Below, one piece after another: positions 24,989 through 33,863 of a stretch of 54,088 nucleotides of DNA. The notes beneath the pieces are model-generated. The model had not been told where the DNA came from. It saw only the letters and a program-made list of their open reading frames with translations, and searched no databases. The stretch is from Ruminococcus sp. GTDB lineage: Bacteria; Bacillota; Clostridia; Oscillospirales; Ruminococcaceae. The translations under genes were made by a program, and so were the position numbers. Numbering within the stretch: position 1 is the first letter of the stretch; the number at the start of each line of letters is the position of its first letter. The stretch is from NCBI GenBank assembly GCA_017649325.1, contig JAGCHA010000134.1, positions 1 through 54,088 on the forward strand, read 5' to 3'.

Positions 24989-25693
24989 TTAACCCCAGCG
25001 TCTCTTGTCGAGCACCCTTACCGTCAGGAAGTTGAAGATAAAGGCAACGCTGATGAAGAATACTACGGCGGTAAGATCAAAGACGCCGCGTGTGAATTCG
25101 AGGTATCTCGAATAGAACGAGAAAGAAAGCATTATCTTTCTGATGAAGTCTATCGACACGTTCGAGGCGAGCGAGTCGAAGAGGTAGAGCACGAAGAGTG
25201 CAAGCATGCTTGCTACGGCTGCTGCCATCTGGTTCTCCGTAAGGGAGGAGATGAAGAGTCCCACTGCGATGAATGCGGCTCCGAGGAACAGCATCGCAAA
25301 GTAGTTGCCAAGCAGTGACGGCCATACGACGTCGCCAAGGTATGCGAGTATCAGCGAATAGATGAAGATCACGCTCTCTGCGATGATATAAAGTGTGAGA
25401 GCCGCGAAATACTTGCCGAGAACTATCGACCACAAGCCTATCGGTGCGGTCAGCAAGCCCTGGTCTGTGCGGTTCTTCTTCTCCTCGCTGAGGAGCTTCA
25501 TCGTCAGTATCGGTATCAGGAACAGCACTACGATGAACATAGAGCTGAACAGCGGCGAAGTCTCGGTAGTGCCCGAGGTGATAACGCCGAAGAAAAAGAA
25601 TATGCCCGAGAGCAGTGTGAACACTGTCAGAAATACGTATGCGACGCCCGAAGTAAAGAAAGCGCCCATTTCACGTCTGTATATAGCTCCCAT
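24989..25693 (-). CDS. ABC-2 type permease (GldF-like)
   Basis: A 234-residue integral membrane protein with about six hydrophobic segments. It begins MGAIYRREMGAFFTSGVAYVFLTVF, typical for GldF/ABC-2 permeases, and includes LTMKLLSEEKKNRTDQGLLTAPIG, the usual coupling-region motif. Its ATG shares one base with the stop of the ATPase gene (TAATG), indicating tight coupling. With the ATPase and GldG-like protein it forms a complete ABC exporter-like module; the transported substrate is unknown. Confidence 0.86.
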   Translation of the reverse strand: MGAIYRREMGAFFTSGVAYVFLTVFTLLSGIFFFFGVITSGTTETSPLFSSMFIVVLFLIPILTMKLLSEEKKNRTDQGLLTAPIGLWSIVLGKYFAALTLYIIAESVIFIYSLILAYLGDVVWPSLLGNYFAMLFLGAAFIAVGLFISSLTENQMAAAVASMLALFVLYLFDSLASNVSIDFIRKIMLSFSFYSRYLEFTRGVFDLTAVVFFISVAFIFNFLTVRVLDKRRWG

Positions 25694-26826
25694 TACTCCT
25701 CGCCTCCTTCATTTTTGTCTTCGTCCTCAAAGGAACGGTCTGCGGGAAGGTTCTCCTCGAGAACTTCCTTTGTCTCCTCCGCGACCTCAGTAGCTACGAG
25801 CTCGCCGTCCTTGACGTTGAGGTCGAACTTGGGCTTATCCTTGGCGGGCTTTTCAGCCTTTTCCGCGCCCGGCATGATGTCGCCCATGGTTATCTTGAGG
25901 AAGATGTCCTCGAGAGTGAGGTCTGAGAGCTGGAGCATGAGGATATTCCAGCCCTTGTCGCGGCAGAGCTTATTGATAGCACGGCGGATATCCACCTTCT
26001 CCTCCGACTCTATGTCGTAGTCGTATACGCCCTTCTCGCGCTCCATATCGGCACGGACGTACTTGATGCCGTCAAGCTGCTTGAGAGCTGCGACTATCTC
26101 CTTCTTGTCCTCTGCCGTATGCGTCGAGCCCTCGATACGGAGTGTCATCTTGTGCTCGTTGGTTATCTTTGAGGCTATATCGTCAGCTGTGCCGTCAGCT
26201 GCTACAACGCCCTTGTTGATGATTATTATCCTGTCGCATACCGCCTGTATCTCGGGAAGTATGTGCGACGAGAGGATAACGGTGTGGTTCTTGCCGAGCT
26301 TCTTGATAAGAGTGCGTATCTCGATTATCTGGTTCGGGTCGAGTCCGACTGTGGGCTCGTCGAGTATGAGCACGGGCGGATTGTTGATGAGAGCCTGTGC
26401 GAGTCCTACTCTCTGCTTGTAGCCCTTTGACAGGTTGCGGATAAGTCTGCCCCTGACATTGGTTATCTTGCAGAGGTCGCATATCTCCTTCAGATGAGCC
26501 TTTCTCGGAAGCTTGCACTTCTTCAGGTCGTACATGAAGCCGAGGTATGCATCGACTGTCATATCCACGTAAAGAGGCGGTATCTCGGGCAGATAGCCGA
26601 TGTTCGACTTCGCATTTATCGGGTCCTCGAGAATGTCTACTCCGTTGATGAGTATCTGTCCCGAAGTCGATGAGATATAGCCCGTAAGCATATTCATGGT
26701 TGTTGATTTTCCTGCTCCGTTAGGTCCGAGGAAGCCGAGTATCTCGCCCTTTTCGACCTTGAAGCTGATGTCGTTGACGGCTTGCTTGTCGCCGTAACGC
26801 TTGGTAAGGTTCCTGACCTCTATCAT
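25693..26826 (-). CDS. ABC transporter ATP-binding protein with C-terminal extension
   Basis: A 377-residue protein. Residues 1-230 form the ATPase: Walker A GPNGAGKST, signature LSKGYKQRVGLAQAL, Walker B VLILDEPTVGLDP and a switch His in LSSHIL. Residues 230-310 are the usual C-terminal regulatory domain (TNEHKMTLRIEG ... DLTLEDIFLKIT). The last 70 residues are acidic and variable. The start is ATG 26824-26826 with AGGAGGG upstream; the frame to 26883 has no SD. First gene of the five-gene unit ending at 21424. A 7-bp hairpin (TTCTGCC, 26857-26875) lies in its leader. Confidence 0.92.
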   Translation of the reverse strand: MIEVRNLTKRYGDKQAVNDISFKVEKGEILGFLGPNGAGKSTTMNMLTGYISSTSGQILINGVDILEDPINAKSNIGYLPEIPPLYVDMTVDAYLGFMYDLKKCKLPRKAHLKEICDLCKITNVRGRLIRNLSKGYKQRVGLAQALINNPPVLILDEPTVGLDPNQIIEIRTLIKKLGKNHTVILSSHILPEIQAVCDRIIIINKGVVAADGTADDIASKITNEHKMTLRIEGSTHTAEDKKEIVAALKQLDGIKYVRADMEREKGVYDYDIESEEKVDIRRAINKLCRDKGWNILMLQLSDLTLEDIFLKITMGDIMPGAEKAEKPAKDKPKFDLNVKDGELVATEVAEETKEVLEENLPADRSFEDEDKNEGGEE

Positions 26827-26932
26827 TTGGTTATACCCTCCTGATCTTTTTATAGGTTCTGCCGTTAAGGCAGAAAAATCCACTTATTAGAATAATCTTC
26901 GTATGTGATAACATAGTGAAAGCAAAGCGAAT

Positions 26933-27811
26933 TTAGTTTGAACAATTTATGATATCTGCGGTTATCTGCGCTTTCAGCTCGTCGAGCGAACCGAATCTCT
27001 TCTCGGGACGGATAAAACTCCTGAAACTCACATCGACGTTTTTGCCGTAAAGATCGCCGCTGTAGCTGATTATGTGAGTCTCCGCAAGAGGTCTGTCAAC
27101 TCCGCCGACTGTGGGCTTGACTCCCACGTTCGTGACCGAGGGAAGTACCCTTCCGCCTACATTTGTGTATGTGCTGTATACGCCGTACCTCGGGACGAGC
27201 TGTCCCTCCGCGAACTCCTGATTTATCGTCGGGAAGTCTATCGTGCGTCCGATGTGATTGCCGTCCGTGACTGCGGCGTTTATGAAGTATCCAAAGCCGA
27301 GAAGCTCATTTGCCGCAGAGATATCGCCGCTTTGCAAAAGCTCCCTTATGCGGCTCGAAGATACTGCGCTGCCGCCGTATTCAACGGGACTTACGACCTC
27401 GACCGCAAAGCCGTATCGCCTGCCGTAGTCCGTTAGTTCCCGAGCTCCGCAGGCGGCATTCCTGCCGAAGCGAAAGTCGTCTCCGCAGCAGACATAAGCG
27501 GCGTTCAGCTGCCCGCTTAACACCTCACGTGTGAATTCCTCGCCGCTGAGACTGCAAAGCTGTTCAAACGGCGGACTGACAATGTCGTCCACGCCTATCT
27601 GCTCGCGGAGAAGTATCTCCTTCTCCGTCCTTGTGTAAATATAGCCCGAAGATCCGCCCGATTTCCGCAGCACGCACTCGGGCTCAAAGGTAAATACCGT
27701 AGCCGTCAGCCCGTTTTCCCTCTGCGCAAGAGCCGCGTCTATCACCGCGCGGTGTCCGAGGTGTACGCCGTCGAAAAGTCCCAGCGCGACCGCTGTTTTC
27801 TTACGTTCCAT
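26933..27811 (-). CDS. ribF: Bifunctional riboflavin kinase/FAD synthetase
   Basis: A 292-residue two-domain enzyme. The N-terminal nucleotidyltransferase domain (about 1-165) has GLFDGVHLGHRAVI and a motif equivalent to SSSRIRELL; the C-terminal flavokinase domain has GRTIDFPTIN and the metal-binding threonine-asparagine motif. It converts riboflavin to FMN and FAD. It closes the rimP-nusA-...-truB-ribF operon, an arrangement conserved in Firmicutes; it begins three bases after the truB stop, with SD GGGGTGA. Confidence 0.94.
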   Translation of the reverse strand: MERKKTAVALGLFDGVHLGHRAVIDAALAQRENGLTATVFTFEPECVLRKSGGSSGYIYTRTEKEILLREQIGVDDIVSPPFEQLCSLSGEEFTREVLSGQLNAAYVCCGDDFRFGRNAACGARELTDYGRRYGFAVEVVSPVEYGGSAVSSSRIRELLQSGDISAANELLGFGYFINAAVTDGNHIGRTIDFPTINQEFAEGQLVPRYGVYSTYTNVGGRVLPSVTNVGVKPTVGGVDRPLAETHIISYSGDLYGKNVDVSFRSFIRPEKRFGSLDELKAQITADIINCSN

Positions 27812-27814
27812 TGC

Positions 27815-28708
27815 TCACCCCAGATTCTTCGCTACACGGAGTATGCCGTTTTCAAAGTCCGCGAGCGCCGTGCCGATGAAAGCTCCGTCGCTGCCGTAGA
27901 CTGCGTATTCCGTCACGCCTGCCTTTATATCACGGATGCGGGCAAGGTCGAGCTTTACGCCGTTGCGGTACATCCTCGTCTGCGCCTCCCCGAGCCTGAG
28001 CTTTGGGAGCTTCGTGAAAACGCGCTCTATCGGGAGTATCAGCTCCTCGAGCCTGTCCTCGTCGCGTGCCTGCTGTATCTGCTCGAATGTGAAGCAGTCC
28101 GCGAGCGTGAAGCCGCCCGAGCTCGTCCGCACAAGCGAGGTCATAACTCCGCCGCAGCCGAGCCTTTCGCCTATGTCGTTTATTATGGTGCGTATATACG
28201 TGCCCTTGCCGCATGAGATGTCGAGGACTCCCTCACGCGCGCCCTCGTCGTAGCTGACAAGGTCTATGCCGTAAACCGTTATCGGGCGCGGCTCGCGCTC
28301 GACCTCCACTCCCTTGCGGGCGAGGTCATAAAGTCTCTGTCCGTTCACCTGTACTGCCGAATACATCGGCGGGAGCTGCATAATATCGCCGATAAAATCG
28401 GGTATCACTGCTCTCAGCGCCTCCCCGCCGACCGCCATATCCGAGCGGGTCAGCACCTCGCCGGTGACGTCCTGCGTAGTCGTGCTCTCGCCGAGGCGGA
28501 AGCCCGCGCGGTAGCTCTTTGTGTTGTCGGGCATGATATCGCACGCCTTTGTCGCCGTTCCCACGAACACGGGAAGGACTCCCGTAGCCATGGGGTCGAG
28601 AGTGCCGCCGTGACCGAGCCTGCGCTCGCGCAGTATGCCTCTCAGCTTCGCCACTACGTCGAACGATGTGAAGTCCTGCGGCTTATTCACGCACAGTATG
28701 CCGTTCAT
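27815..28708 (-). CDS. truB: tRNA pseudouridine-55 synthase TruB
   Basis: A 297-residue enzyme making pseudouridine 55 in the T-loop of tRNAs. The catalytic Asp is in GHGGTLDPMATGVL (Asp38), with the conserved VNKPQDFTSFDVV start and GTYIRTII and RTSSGGFTL motifs. Its ATG shares one base with the stop of nrnA (TGATG). It is followed by ribF, as in most Firmicutes. Confidence 0.96.
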   Translation of the reverse strand: MNGILCVNKPQDFTSFDVVAKLRGILRERRLGHGGTLDPMATGVLPVFVGTATKACDIMPDNTKSYRAGFRLGESTTTQDVTGEVLTRSDMAVGGEALRAVIPDFIGDIMQLPPMYSAVQVNGQRLYDLARKGVEVEREPRPITVYGIDLVSYDEGAREGVLDISCGKGTYIRTIINDIGERLGCGGVMTSLVRTSSGGFTLADCFTFEQIQQARDEDRLEELILPIERVFTKLPKLRLGEAQTRMYRNGVKLDLARIRDIKAGVTEYAVYGSDGAFIGTALADFENGILRVAKNLG

Positions 28709-29658
28709 CAGACGAGTGCCTTTCTAACGGTCTCTATCAGCATTTTCTTGACCTCTTCGAGCTCGCCCTCGACCGTGCAGCCCGCTGCCTTCGCGTGACC
28801 GCCGCCGCCTATCGTCTGGCATATCGTCGAGACGTTGACCGCGTCTGCCGAGCGGAACGAGCACTTGAACACGTTCGGCTCGCGCTCACGCATGAGTATG
28901 CCGACCTCTGTATTCTCGAGCTGTATCGTCAGCGGAGCAAAGCCCTCGAGCTCGTCGGGGCTGATGCCGAGCTCACGCATCATATCCTGCGTTACCGCTA
29001 CTACGGCAAGCTTGCCGCCGAGGTGCTCCTCCATGAGCTCCGAGACCTTTGCCTCGAGCTTCATCCTGCCGAGCGACTTGACCTCGAACATATAGCGGTT
29101 TATCCTCGCAAAGTTGATGTCGTAGCTGCGCTTCATCTCCGCCGCTATCTCGTGGGCGCGTGGAGTCGTGCAGTCGTAGCGGAAGCAGCCCGAATCCGTG
29201 GCTATTCCCGTATACAGGCACATAGCGCAGTGCTTGGTGATGTTCACGCCCATATACTTTCCGAGGTCGTAGATTATCTCGCACGCCGCCGTCGCCTTCT
29301 CGCGCAGCAGCGTCTTTTCCGCGTAGTCCCTGTTAGACTCGTGGTGGTCGATACAGAGCTGTACCTTGTCACCGTATATCTCGGCGTACCTGCCCATGAG
29401 CTTTACGTCCGCGATATCAACGGCAATAATGGTCTTGGGCTCAAATTCCTCGCCCGCACCGACGCTCGTCATAAAGTCGTAGCGCGAGGGGAAAACGTCG
29501 CTGCACACTACGCGGCTGCGTATGCCCAGCTCCGCAAGAATGTCTTTGAGTCCGAAGCCTGCGCCGATGCAGTCACCGTCGGGACTCTGGTGAGTGATTA
29601 TGACCGCGTCCTCGCAGTTGCGCAGGAAGGTCTCTGTCTCACTGAAACCAAGATACAT
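28708..29658 (-). CDS. nrnA: DHH/DHHA1 oligoribonuclease/pAp phosphatase (NrnA-like)
   Basis: A 316-residue DHH-superfamily phosphoesterase. N-terminal metal motifs are HQSPDGDCIG, DVAD (as IIAVDIADV) and DHHES; the C-terminal DHHA1 RNA-binding domain has GGGGHAKAAGC. By family it degrades short oligoribonucleotides and dephosphorylates pAp. ATG 29656-29658 is chosen because AGAGGTG lies just upstream; a TTG 27 bases earlier overlaps rbfA and lacks an SD. The rbfA-nrnA-truB order is conserved in Firmicutes. Confidence 0.92.
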   Translation of the reverse strand: MYLGFSETETFLRNCEDAVIITHQSPDGDCIGAGFGLKDILAELGIRSRVVCSDVFPSRYDFMTSVGAGEEFEPKTIIAVDIADVKLMGRYAEIYGDKVQLCIDHHESNRDYAEKTLLREKATAACEIIYDLGKYMGVNITKHCAMCLYTGIATDSGCFRYDCTTPRAHEIAAEMKRSYDINFARINRYMFEVKSLGRMKLEAKVSELMEEHLGGKLAVVAVTQDMMRELGISPDELEGFAPLTIQLENTEVGILMREREPNVFKCSFRSADAVNVSTICQTIGGGGHAKAAGCTVEGELEEVKKMLIETVRKALV

Positions 29659-29681
29659 AGATGCACCTCTTTCGGTATCTG

Positions 29682-30023
29682 TCAATCAAGAAGGTCATTG
29701 AGCTTCTTGCTTATCTCCGCGCTTCTCTCGATAGAGTTGTCCGCCACGAACGTCAGCTCGGGGGATTTTCTCATCTTCAGGCGGTGAAAAAGCTCTCTCC
29801 TTATGAAGCCCGCCGCGCTTTTCAGTCCCGCGACCGACTCCTTTGTACGCTCCATGCCCTCAAGGCTCGAGACATATATCTTGCAGTTCGACATGTCCCC
29901 CGACAGATCTGCCCTCACTATGGTGAGCAGCTTGTCGATGCGCGGGTCTTTCAGCTCGCGCAGGATAGCTGTCATCTCGCGTTTTATGTCCTCCGCCATA
30001 CGGCTGTTCTTAAAATTAGGCAT
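29682..30023 (-). CDS. rbfA: Ribosome-binding factor A
   Basis: A 113-residue KH-like protein that binds the 30S subunit during late maturation of 16S rRNA. The N-terminal RMAEDIKREMTAILRELKDPR and central CKIYVSSLEG motifs are typical. SD AGAGGTAA precedes the ATG. It lies downstream of infB, separated by a small acidic-protein gene, in the translation operon. Confidence 0.94.
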   Translation of the reverse strand: MPNFKNSRMAEDIKREMTAILRELKDPRIDKLLTIVRADLSGDMSNCKIYVSSLEGMERTKESVAGLKSAAGFIRRELFHRLKMRKSPELTFVADNSIERSAEISKKLNDLLD

Positions 30024-30035
30024 AGCTTACCTCTC

Positions 30036-30422
30036 TCAGATATTTACGGTGAAGCCGCCGTCTTCGGTCTCGGCGTGCTGCTCCTCCTGCTTTTCCTCGC
30101 CGTCGAAGTACTCGCCTTCCTTGGCTTCCTCTACGTCCGCTTCGACCTTTGTATAGTCGGGGAGCTCTTCGTCGCCCTCCTCGTAGTATATGTCCGCGAA
30201 CTTGTCGTATTCGGGCTCGAGCTCGACATCACGCACAGGTCTTTCCACTCCCATGAGGTCGTTGGGGAAATCCTCCTCCTGCTCCACGGGGCTGCACTGA
30301 CCGAGCAGGATCTTTTTTACGGACTCGAAAAAGAAAATGTCTATCGGTCCGAAATCCTCCCAAGCCAGCGCTTCATTGCAATACTGTATCATATCGGCAT
30401 TGCTCATTCTCTCTGCATCCAT
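30036..30422 (-). CDS. Acidic protein of unknown function in the infB-rbfA interval
   Basis: A 128-residue soluble protein, not recognised. Residues 1-50 look folded (MSNADMIQYCNEALAWEDFGPIDIFFFESVKKILLG) and the rest is strongly acidic and low-complexity (EDDF, EEGDEELP, EYFDGEEKQEEQ). It begins with an SD (GAGGATC) before ATG 30422 and ends 12 bases before rbfA, so it is translated with the operon. Its presence between infB and rbfA is unusual compared with the Bacillus order. A role with ribosome assembly is only suggested by location. Confidence 0.7.
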   Translation of the reverse strand: MDAERMSNADMIQYCNEALAWEDFGPIDIFFFESVKKILLGQCSPVEQEEDFPNDLMGVERPVRDVELEPEYDKFADIYYEEGDEELPDYTKVEADVEEAKEGEYFDGEEKQEEQHAETEDGGFTVNI

Positions 30423-30495
30423 TGATGTGATCCTCCTCTCGCCGAGTTCTGCTCGGCTTTCTTTTGGTTTATCCCTATATTATCATTGCTGTGAT

Positions 30496-30540
30496 GCGGG
30501 CTGTCCCCGCACCCTGCCGAAGGGACACGATTCCCTTCGG
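30496..30540. repeat. GC-rich double hairpin downstream of infB
   Basis: GCGGG/CCCGC (30496-30500, 30506-30510) and CCGAAGGGA (30517-30525) with complement at 30532-30540. The gap 30423-30561 holds no gene. On the minus strand no T-tract follows, so it is not a typical terminator. Confidence 0.55.
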
Positions 30541-30561
30541 GTCTGCGATATTTCTCTTTCC

Positions 30562-33240
30562 TTAGTCTTCGCGGTACTCCTCTACGGTGTATGCCTCGAA
30601 GATATCGCCTTCCTTGACGTCGCTGAACTTCTCAAGGCTGATACCGCACTCGTAGCCCTCGGCTACCTCCTTGGCGTCGTCCTTGAAACGCTTCAGTCCC
30701 GATATCTTGTCGTCTGCGATGATGATACCGTCGCGTACAACTCGTATCTGGCAGCCTCTTGTTACCTTGCCGTTGAGCACGTAGCTTCCCGCTACCATGC
30801 CGACATTCGATATCTTGTATACCTGACGGACCTCTACGCGTCCGAGCTCTACGTCGCGGAACTTCGGAGCGAGCATACCCTTCATAGCGGTGGATATCTC
30901 CTCGATAGCGTCGTAGATGATGCGGTACAGGCGAATGTCTACGCCGTCGCGCTCGGCATTCTCAGCCGCAACAGGGTCGGGACGAACGTTGAAGCCTACG
31001 ATGATAGCATTCGATGCGCTCGCGAGCATTACGTCGCTCTCCTTGACTGCTCCGACTGCTCCGTGGATGACTCTTACTCTTACCTCGTTGTTCGAGAGCT
31101 TTTCGAGCGACTGCTTTACTGCCTCGACAGAGCCCTGTACATCCGCCTTGACGATTATCGGGAGCTCCTTTATCTCGCCCTCGGCTATCTGGCTGAACAG
31201 GTTGTCGAGCGTTACCTTGCGGTACTGGTTGAACTGCTCCTGCTTCTGCTCGTGCTTTCTCTGCTCGACGAGTTCGCGGGCAAGCCTCTCGTCCTCAACT
31301 GCGTTGAAGATGTCGCCTGCGCTCGGAACTTCTGCAAGTCCCGTTATCTCAACAGGTACGGACGGTCCTGCGGATTTGACTGTTCTGCCCTTGTCGTTGG
31401 TCATTACGCGGACACGTCCTACGGCTGTGCCTGCGATGAGGACGTCGCCCTGCTTGAGTGTGCCGTTCTGAACGAGGAGGGTCGCGATAGGACCTCTGCC
31501 CTTGTCAAGGCGAGCCTCGATGACTGTACCCTTTGCAAGTCTGTCGGGATTGGCTTTAAGCTCCTGCACCTCGGCAACGAGGAGCACGTTCTCGAGGAGC
31601 TCGTCTATGCCCTGACCTGTCTTGGCTGAAACGGGTACGCATATAACGTCGCCGCCCCAGTCCTCGCAAACGAGGTCGTACTTGGTGAGCTCTTCCTTTA
31701 TCTTGTCGGGGTTCGCACCCTCTTTGTCCATTTTGTTGATAGCAACGATTATCTGCACTCCCGCGGACTTCGCGTGGTTGATGGACTCAACTGTCTGCGG
31801 CATGATACCGTCGTCTGCGGCAACTACGAGGATAGCAATATCGGTGATGTTGGCACCTCTTGCACGCATTGATGTGAATGCCTCATGTCCGGGGGTATCG
31901 AGGAAGGTGATGTCCTTGCCCTGTACGTTTACCTGATAAGCACCGATATGCTGTGTGATGCCTCCCGCCTCGCCTGCGGCAACGTGAGCGTTGCGGATAC
32001 GGTCGAGGATAGAGGTCTTGCCGTGGTCAACGTGTCCCATAACAACTACTACGGGGCAGCGCGGCTGGAGGTTCGTATCGTCGTCGTCGGTGTCGTCGAT
32101 GAGGCGCTCCTCGATAGTGACAATGACCTCCTTCTCTACCTTTGCGCCGAGCTCCTCAGCTACGAGGGACGCGGTATCGAAGTCTATCTCCTGATTTATC
32201 GAAGCCATTACGCCGAGTCCCATGAGTTTCTTGATAACGTCGGTAGCCGTAGCTTTCAGGCGCGTTGCAAGCTCGCCGACTGTAATGCTCTCGGGTATCA
32301 TTACCTTGAGCTGCTGCTTTCTTGCACGCTCGAGTTCGAGTCTCTTGAGCTTCTCTGCCTCGGACTCCTTCTTGCTGAACTGCTGGCGTGTCCTCTGCTG
32401 GGACTTCTGGTTTATCTTCTGCTTCTTCGAGCTGTAGTTCTCGTTGTGCTTGTTCGAGGAAGCCATGTTGTCGTAGCGCTCGTTGTACTTGTCGAGGTCT
32501 ACGTAGCTGCCGCGAGTATCGACTGTGCGGCGCTGTGTTGCCGTGGAAGCCGTCTCGGACGAGAAGCTGGTGTTGAGCTTTGAGCTCTCGCCTCTGTCAC
32601 GCGCCTTGACCTGCTCCTTCTTCTTCTCGGGCTTCTTGGCTGCCTTAGGCGGCTCGGGAGCCTTTGCGGGCTCTTTCTTAGCGGGCTCTGCGGGCTTTTC
32701 AGCCTTGGGAGCGGGCTTCTCCTCTGCCTTGGGCGCCTCCGCCTTCTTCTCGGGCTCAGCCTTGGGTGCCGGCTTTTCAGCGGGCTTCTCGGCAGCCTTT
32801 GCGGGCTTTTCTGCCGCCTTCTCTGCCTTAGCCGCTGTCTTCTTCTCGGCAGCGGGTTTCTCCGCAGCCGCCTTCTTCTCCTTCTTGGGAGCAGCAGCCT
32901 TCGCCTCATCGGACTTCTCTGCCTTCTCAGCCTTTGCCGCTGTCTTCTTCTCAACGGCGGGCTTCTCCTCGGCTTCCTTCTTCTTGGCGGTCTTCTTCTC
33001 GGGCTTGGGCTCCTCCTTGCGCTCGGGTCTCGGGTCGCTCTTGGACGCGAAATACTCGTCGAAGGACTTCACTTCGTTGAGCTTGGTATAGTGCTCGAGG
33101 ACAACGTTCATCTCGTCCTCGGTCAGCCCCGTTGAAGCCTTCTTCTTCGTATCGCCCTTGCCTGCGAAGAAATCAATTATATCCTGCGAAGCGACGTTAA
33201 GGTCCTTCGCTGCATCGCTCAGTTTTATCTTTTTTGCCAT
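30562..33240 (-). CDS. infB: Translation initiation factor IF-2
   Basis: An 892-residue GTPase that places initiator tRNA on the 30S subunit. The N-terminus has an IF2-N domain ([24 protein letters not shown]), then a Lys/Ala/Glu/Pro-rich low-complexity region (about 60-215), a second IF2-N-type domain, and the G domain with [17 protein letters not shown] and NKMD, followed by domains II-IV. The start is ATG 33238-33240, with GGAGG eleven bases upstream; the longer reading starts at a TTG within the SD. Length and domain set are usual for Clostridia. Confidence 0.97.
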   Translation of the reverse strand: MAKKIKLSDAAKDLNVASQDIIDFFAGKGDTKKKASTGLTEDEMNVVLEHYTKLNEVKSFDEYFASKSDPRPERKEEPKPEKKTAKKKEAEEKPAVEKKTAAKAEKAEKSDEAKAAAPKKEKKAAAEKPAAEKKTAAKAEKAAEKPAKAAEKPAEKPAPKAEPEKKAEAPKAEEKPAPKAEKPAEPAKKEPAKAPEPPKAAKKPEKKKEQVKARDRGESSKLNTSFSSETASTATQRRTVDTRGSYVDLDKYNERYDNMASSNKHNENYSSKKQKINQKSQQRTRQQFSKKESEAEKLKRLELERARKQQLKVMIPESITVGELATRLKATATDVIKKLMGLGVMASINQEIDFDTASLVAEELGAKVEKEVIVTIEERLIDDTDDDDTNLQPRCPVVVVMGHVDHGKTSILDRIRNAHVAAGEAGGITQHIGAYQVNVQGKDITFLDTPGHEAFTSMRARGANITDIAILVVAADDGIMPQTVESINHAKSAGVQIIVAINKMDKEGANPDKIKEELTKYDLVCEDWGGDVICVPVSAKTGQGIDELLENVLLVAEVQELKANPDRLAKGTVIEARLDKGRGPIATLLVQNGTLKQGDVLIAGTAVGRVRVMTNDKGRTVKSAGPSVPVEITGLAEVPSAGDIFNAVEDERLARELVEQRKHEQKQEQFNQYRKVTLDNLFSQIAEGEIKELPIIVKADVQGSVEAVKQSLEKLSNNEVRVRVIHGAVGAVKESDVMLASASNAIIVGFNVRPDPVAAENAERDGVDIRLYRIIYDAIEEISTAMKGMLAPKFRDVELGRVEVRQVYKISNVGMVAGSYVLNGKVTRGCQIRVVRDGIIIADDKISGLKRFKDDAKEVAEGYECGISLEKFSDVKEGDIFEAYTVEEYRED

Positions 33241-33301
33241 ATGTTGCGGTACCTCCAATTATCGTAAAAGTGTAGTTATTTATGTCAACACTTCTGAGGT
33301 G

Positions 33302-33616
33302 TTATTTCTGTATCTTCTTGACGAACCCGTCCGCAAAGCCCTTGTCGCAGACGGCTATCACTGCGGTCTCCTTGCCGCAGAGCCGTCCCATCTCGTCCTT
33401 TGCGAGCTCGGTCCTGAGGTGTACGGTCTCGTATCTGCCGCACACAAAATCCACTTCCTTGAGAGTTTTAGGTGAAGCGTCGGCTGCGGTCAGCACGCAG
33501 AATGCCTTGCCGTCTCTGACTGCGTCCATCGAGCTGTCAAAGCCCTTTACCGCCCTGCCTGCCTTTATGCATATCGTCAGCAGGTCAGCCGTTTTCCGTT
33601 TCTTTTCTGAGTTCAT
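33302..33616 (-). CDS. ylxQ: YlxQ-family L7Ae-like RNA-binding protein
   Basis: A 104-residue protein of the L7Ae/L30e/S12e/Gadd45 family (KTADLLTICIKAGRAVKGFDSSMDAVRDGKAFCVLTAADASPKT), known to bind kink-turn RNA in related proteins. The nusA-ylxR-ylxQ-infB order is conserved in Firmicutes, supporting the name. It overlaps ylxR by 32 bases. Its cellular role is not established. Confidence 0.9.
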   Translation of the reverse strand: MNSEKKRKTADLLTICIKAGRAVKGFDSSMDAVRDGKAFCVLTAADASPKTLKEVDFVCGRYETVHLRTELAKDEMGRLCGKETAVIAVCDKGFADGFVKKIQK

Positions 33617-33863
33617 CAGACATCACCTCATAAACGCTCTCATCTATCCTGCATGAGAATGCCTTTTCAAGTCTGCGAGCCTTGCGCGCCTTATCGAAGC
33701 ACTCAGCGCTCTTGCAGATGTAAGCCCCTCTGCCGTTCTTCTTGCCGACGAAGTCGAGGCTTATCTCGCCCTCGGGAGACTTCACGACGCGCATGAGCTC
33801 CTTCTTCGGCTTCATCTCGTTACAGCCGAGGCACATCCTCATCGGTATCTTCTTAGGCTTCAT
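33585..33863 (-). CDS. ylxR: YlxR-family (DUF448) protein
   Basis: A 92-residue protein with the family motif PMRMCLGCNEMKPKKELMRVV near the start and NGRGAYICKSAECFDKA in the middle (paired cysteines, as usual). YlxR homologues bind RNA; one has been reported to associate with RNase P. The start ATG 33861-33863 overlaps nusA by 11 bases and is chosen for SD spacing (GAGG six bases upstream); ATG 33866 directly before it is nearly as good. Confidence 0.92.
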   Translation of the reverse strand: MKPKKIPMRMCLGCNEMKPKKELMRVVKSPEGEISLDFVGKKNGRGAYICKSAECFDKARKARRLEKAFSCRIDESVYEVMSDELRKETENG

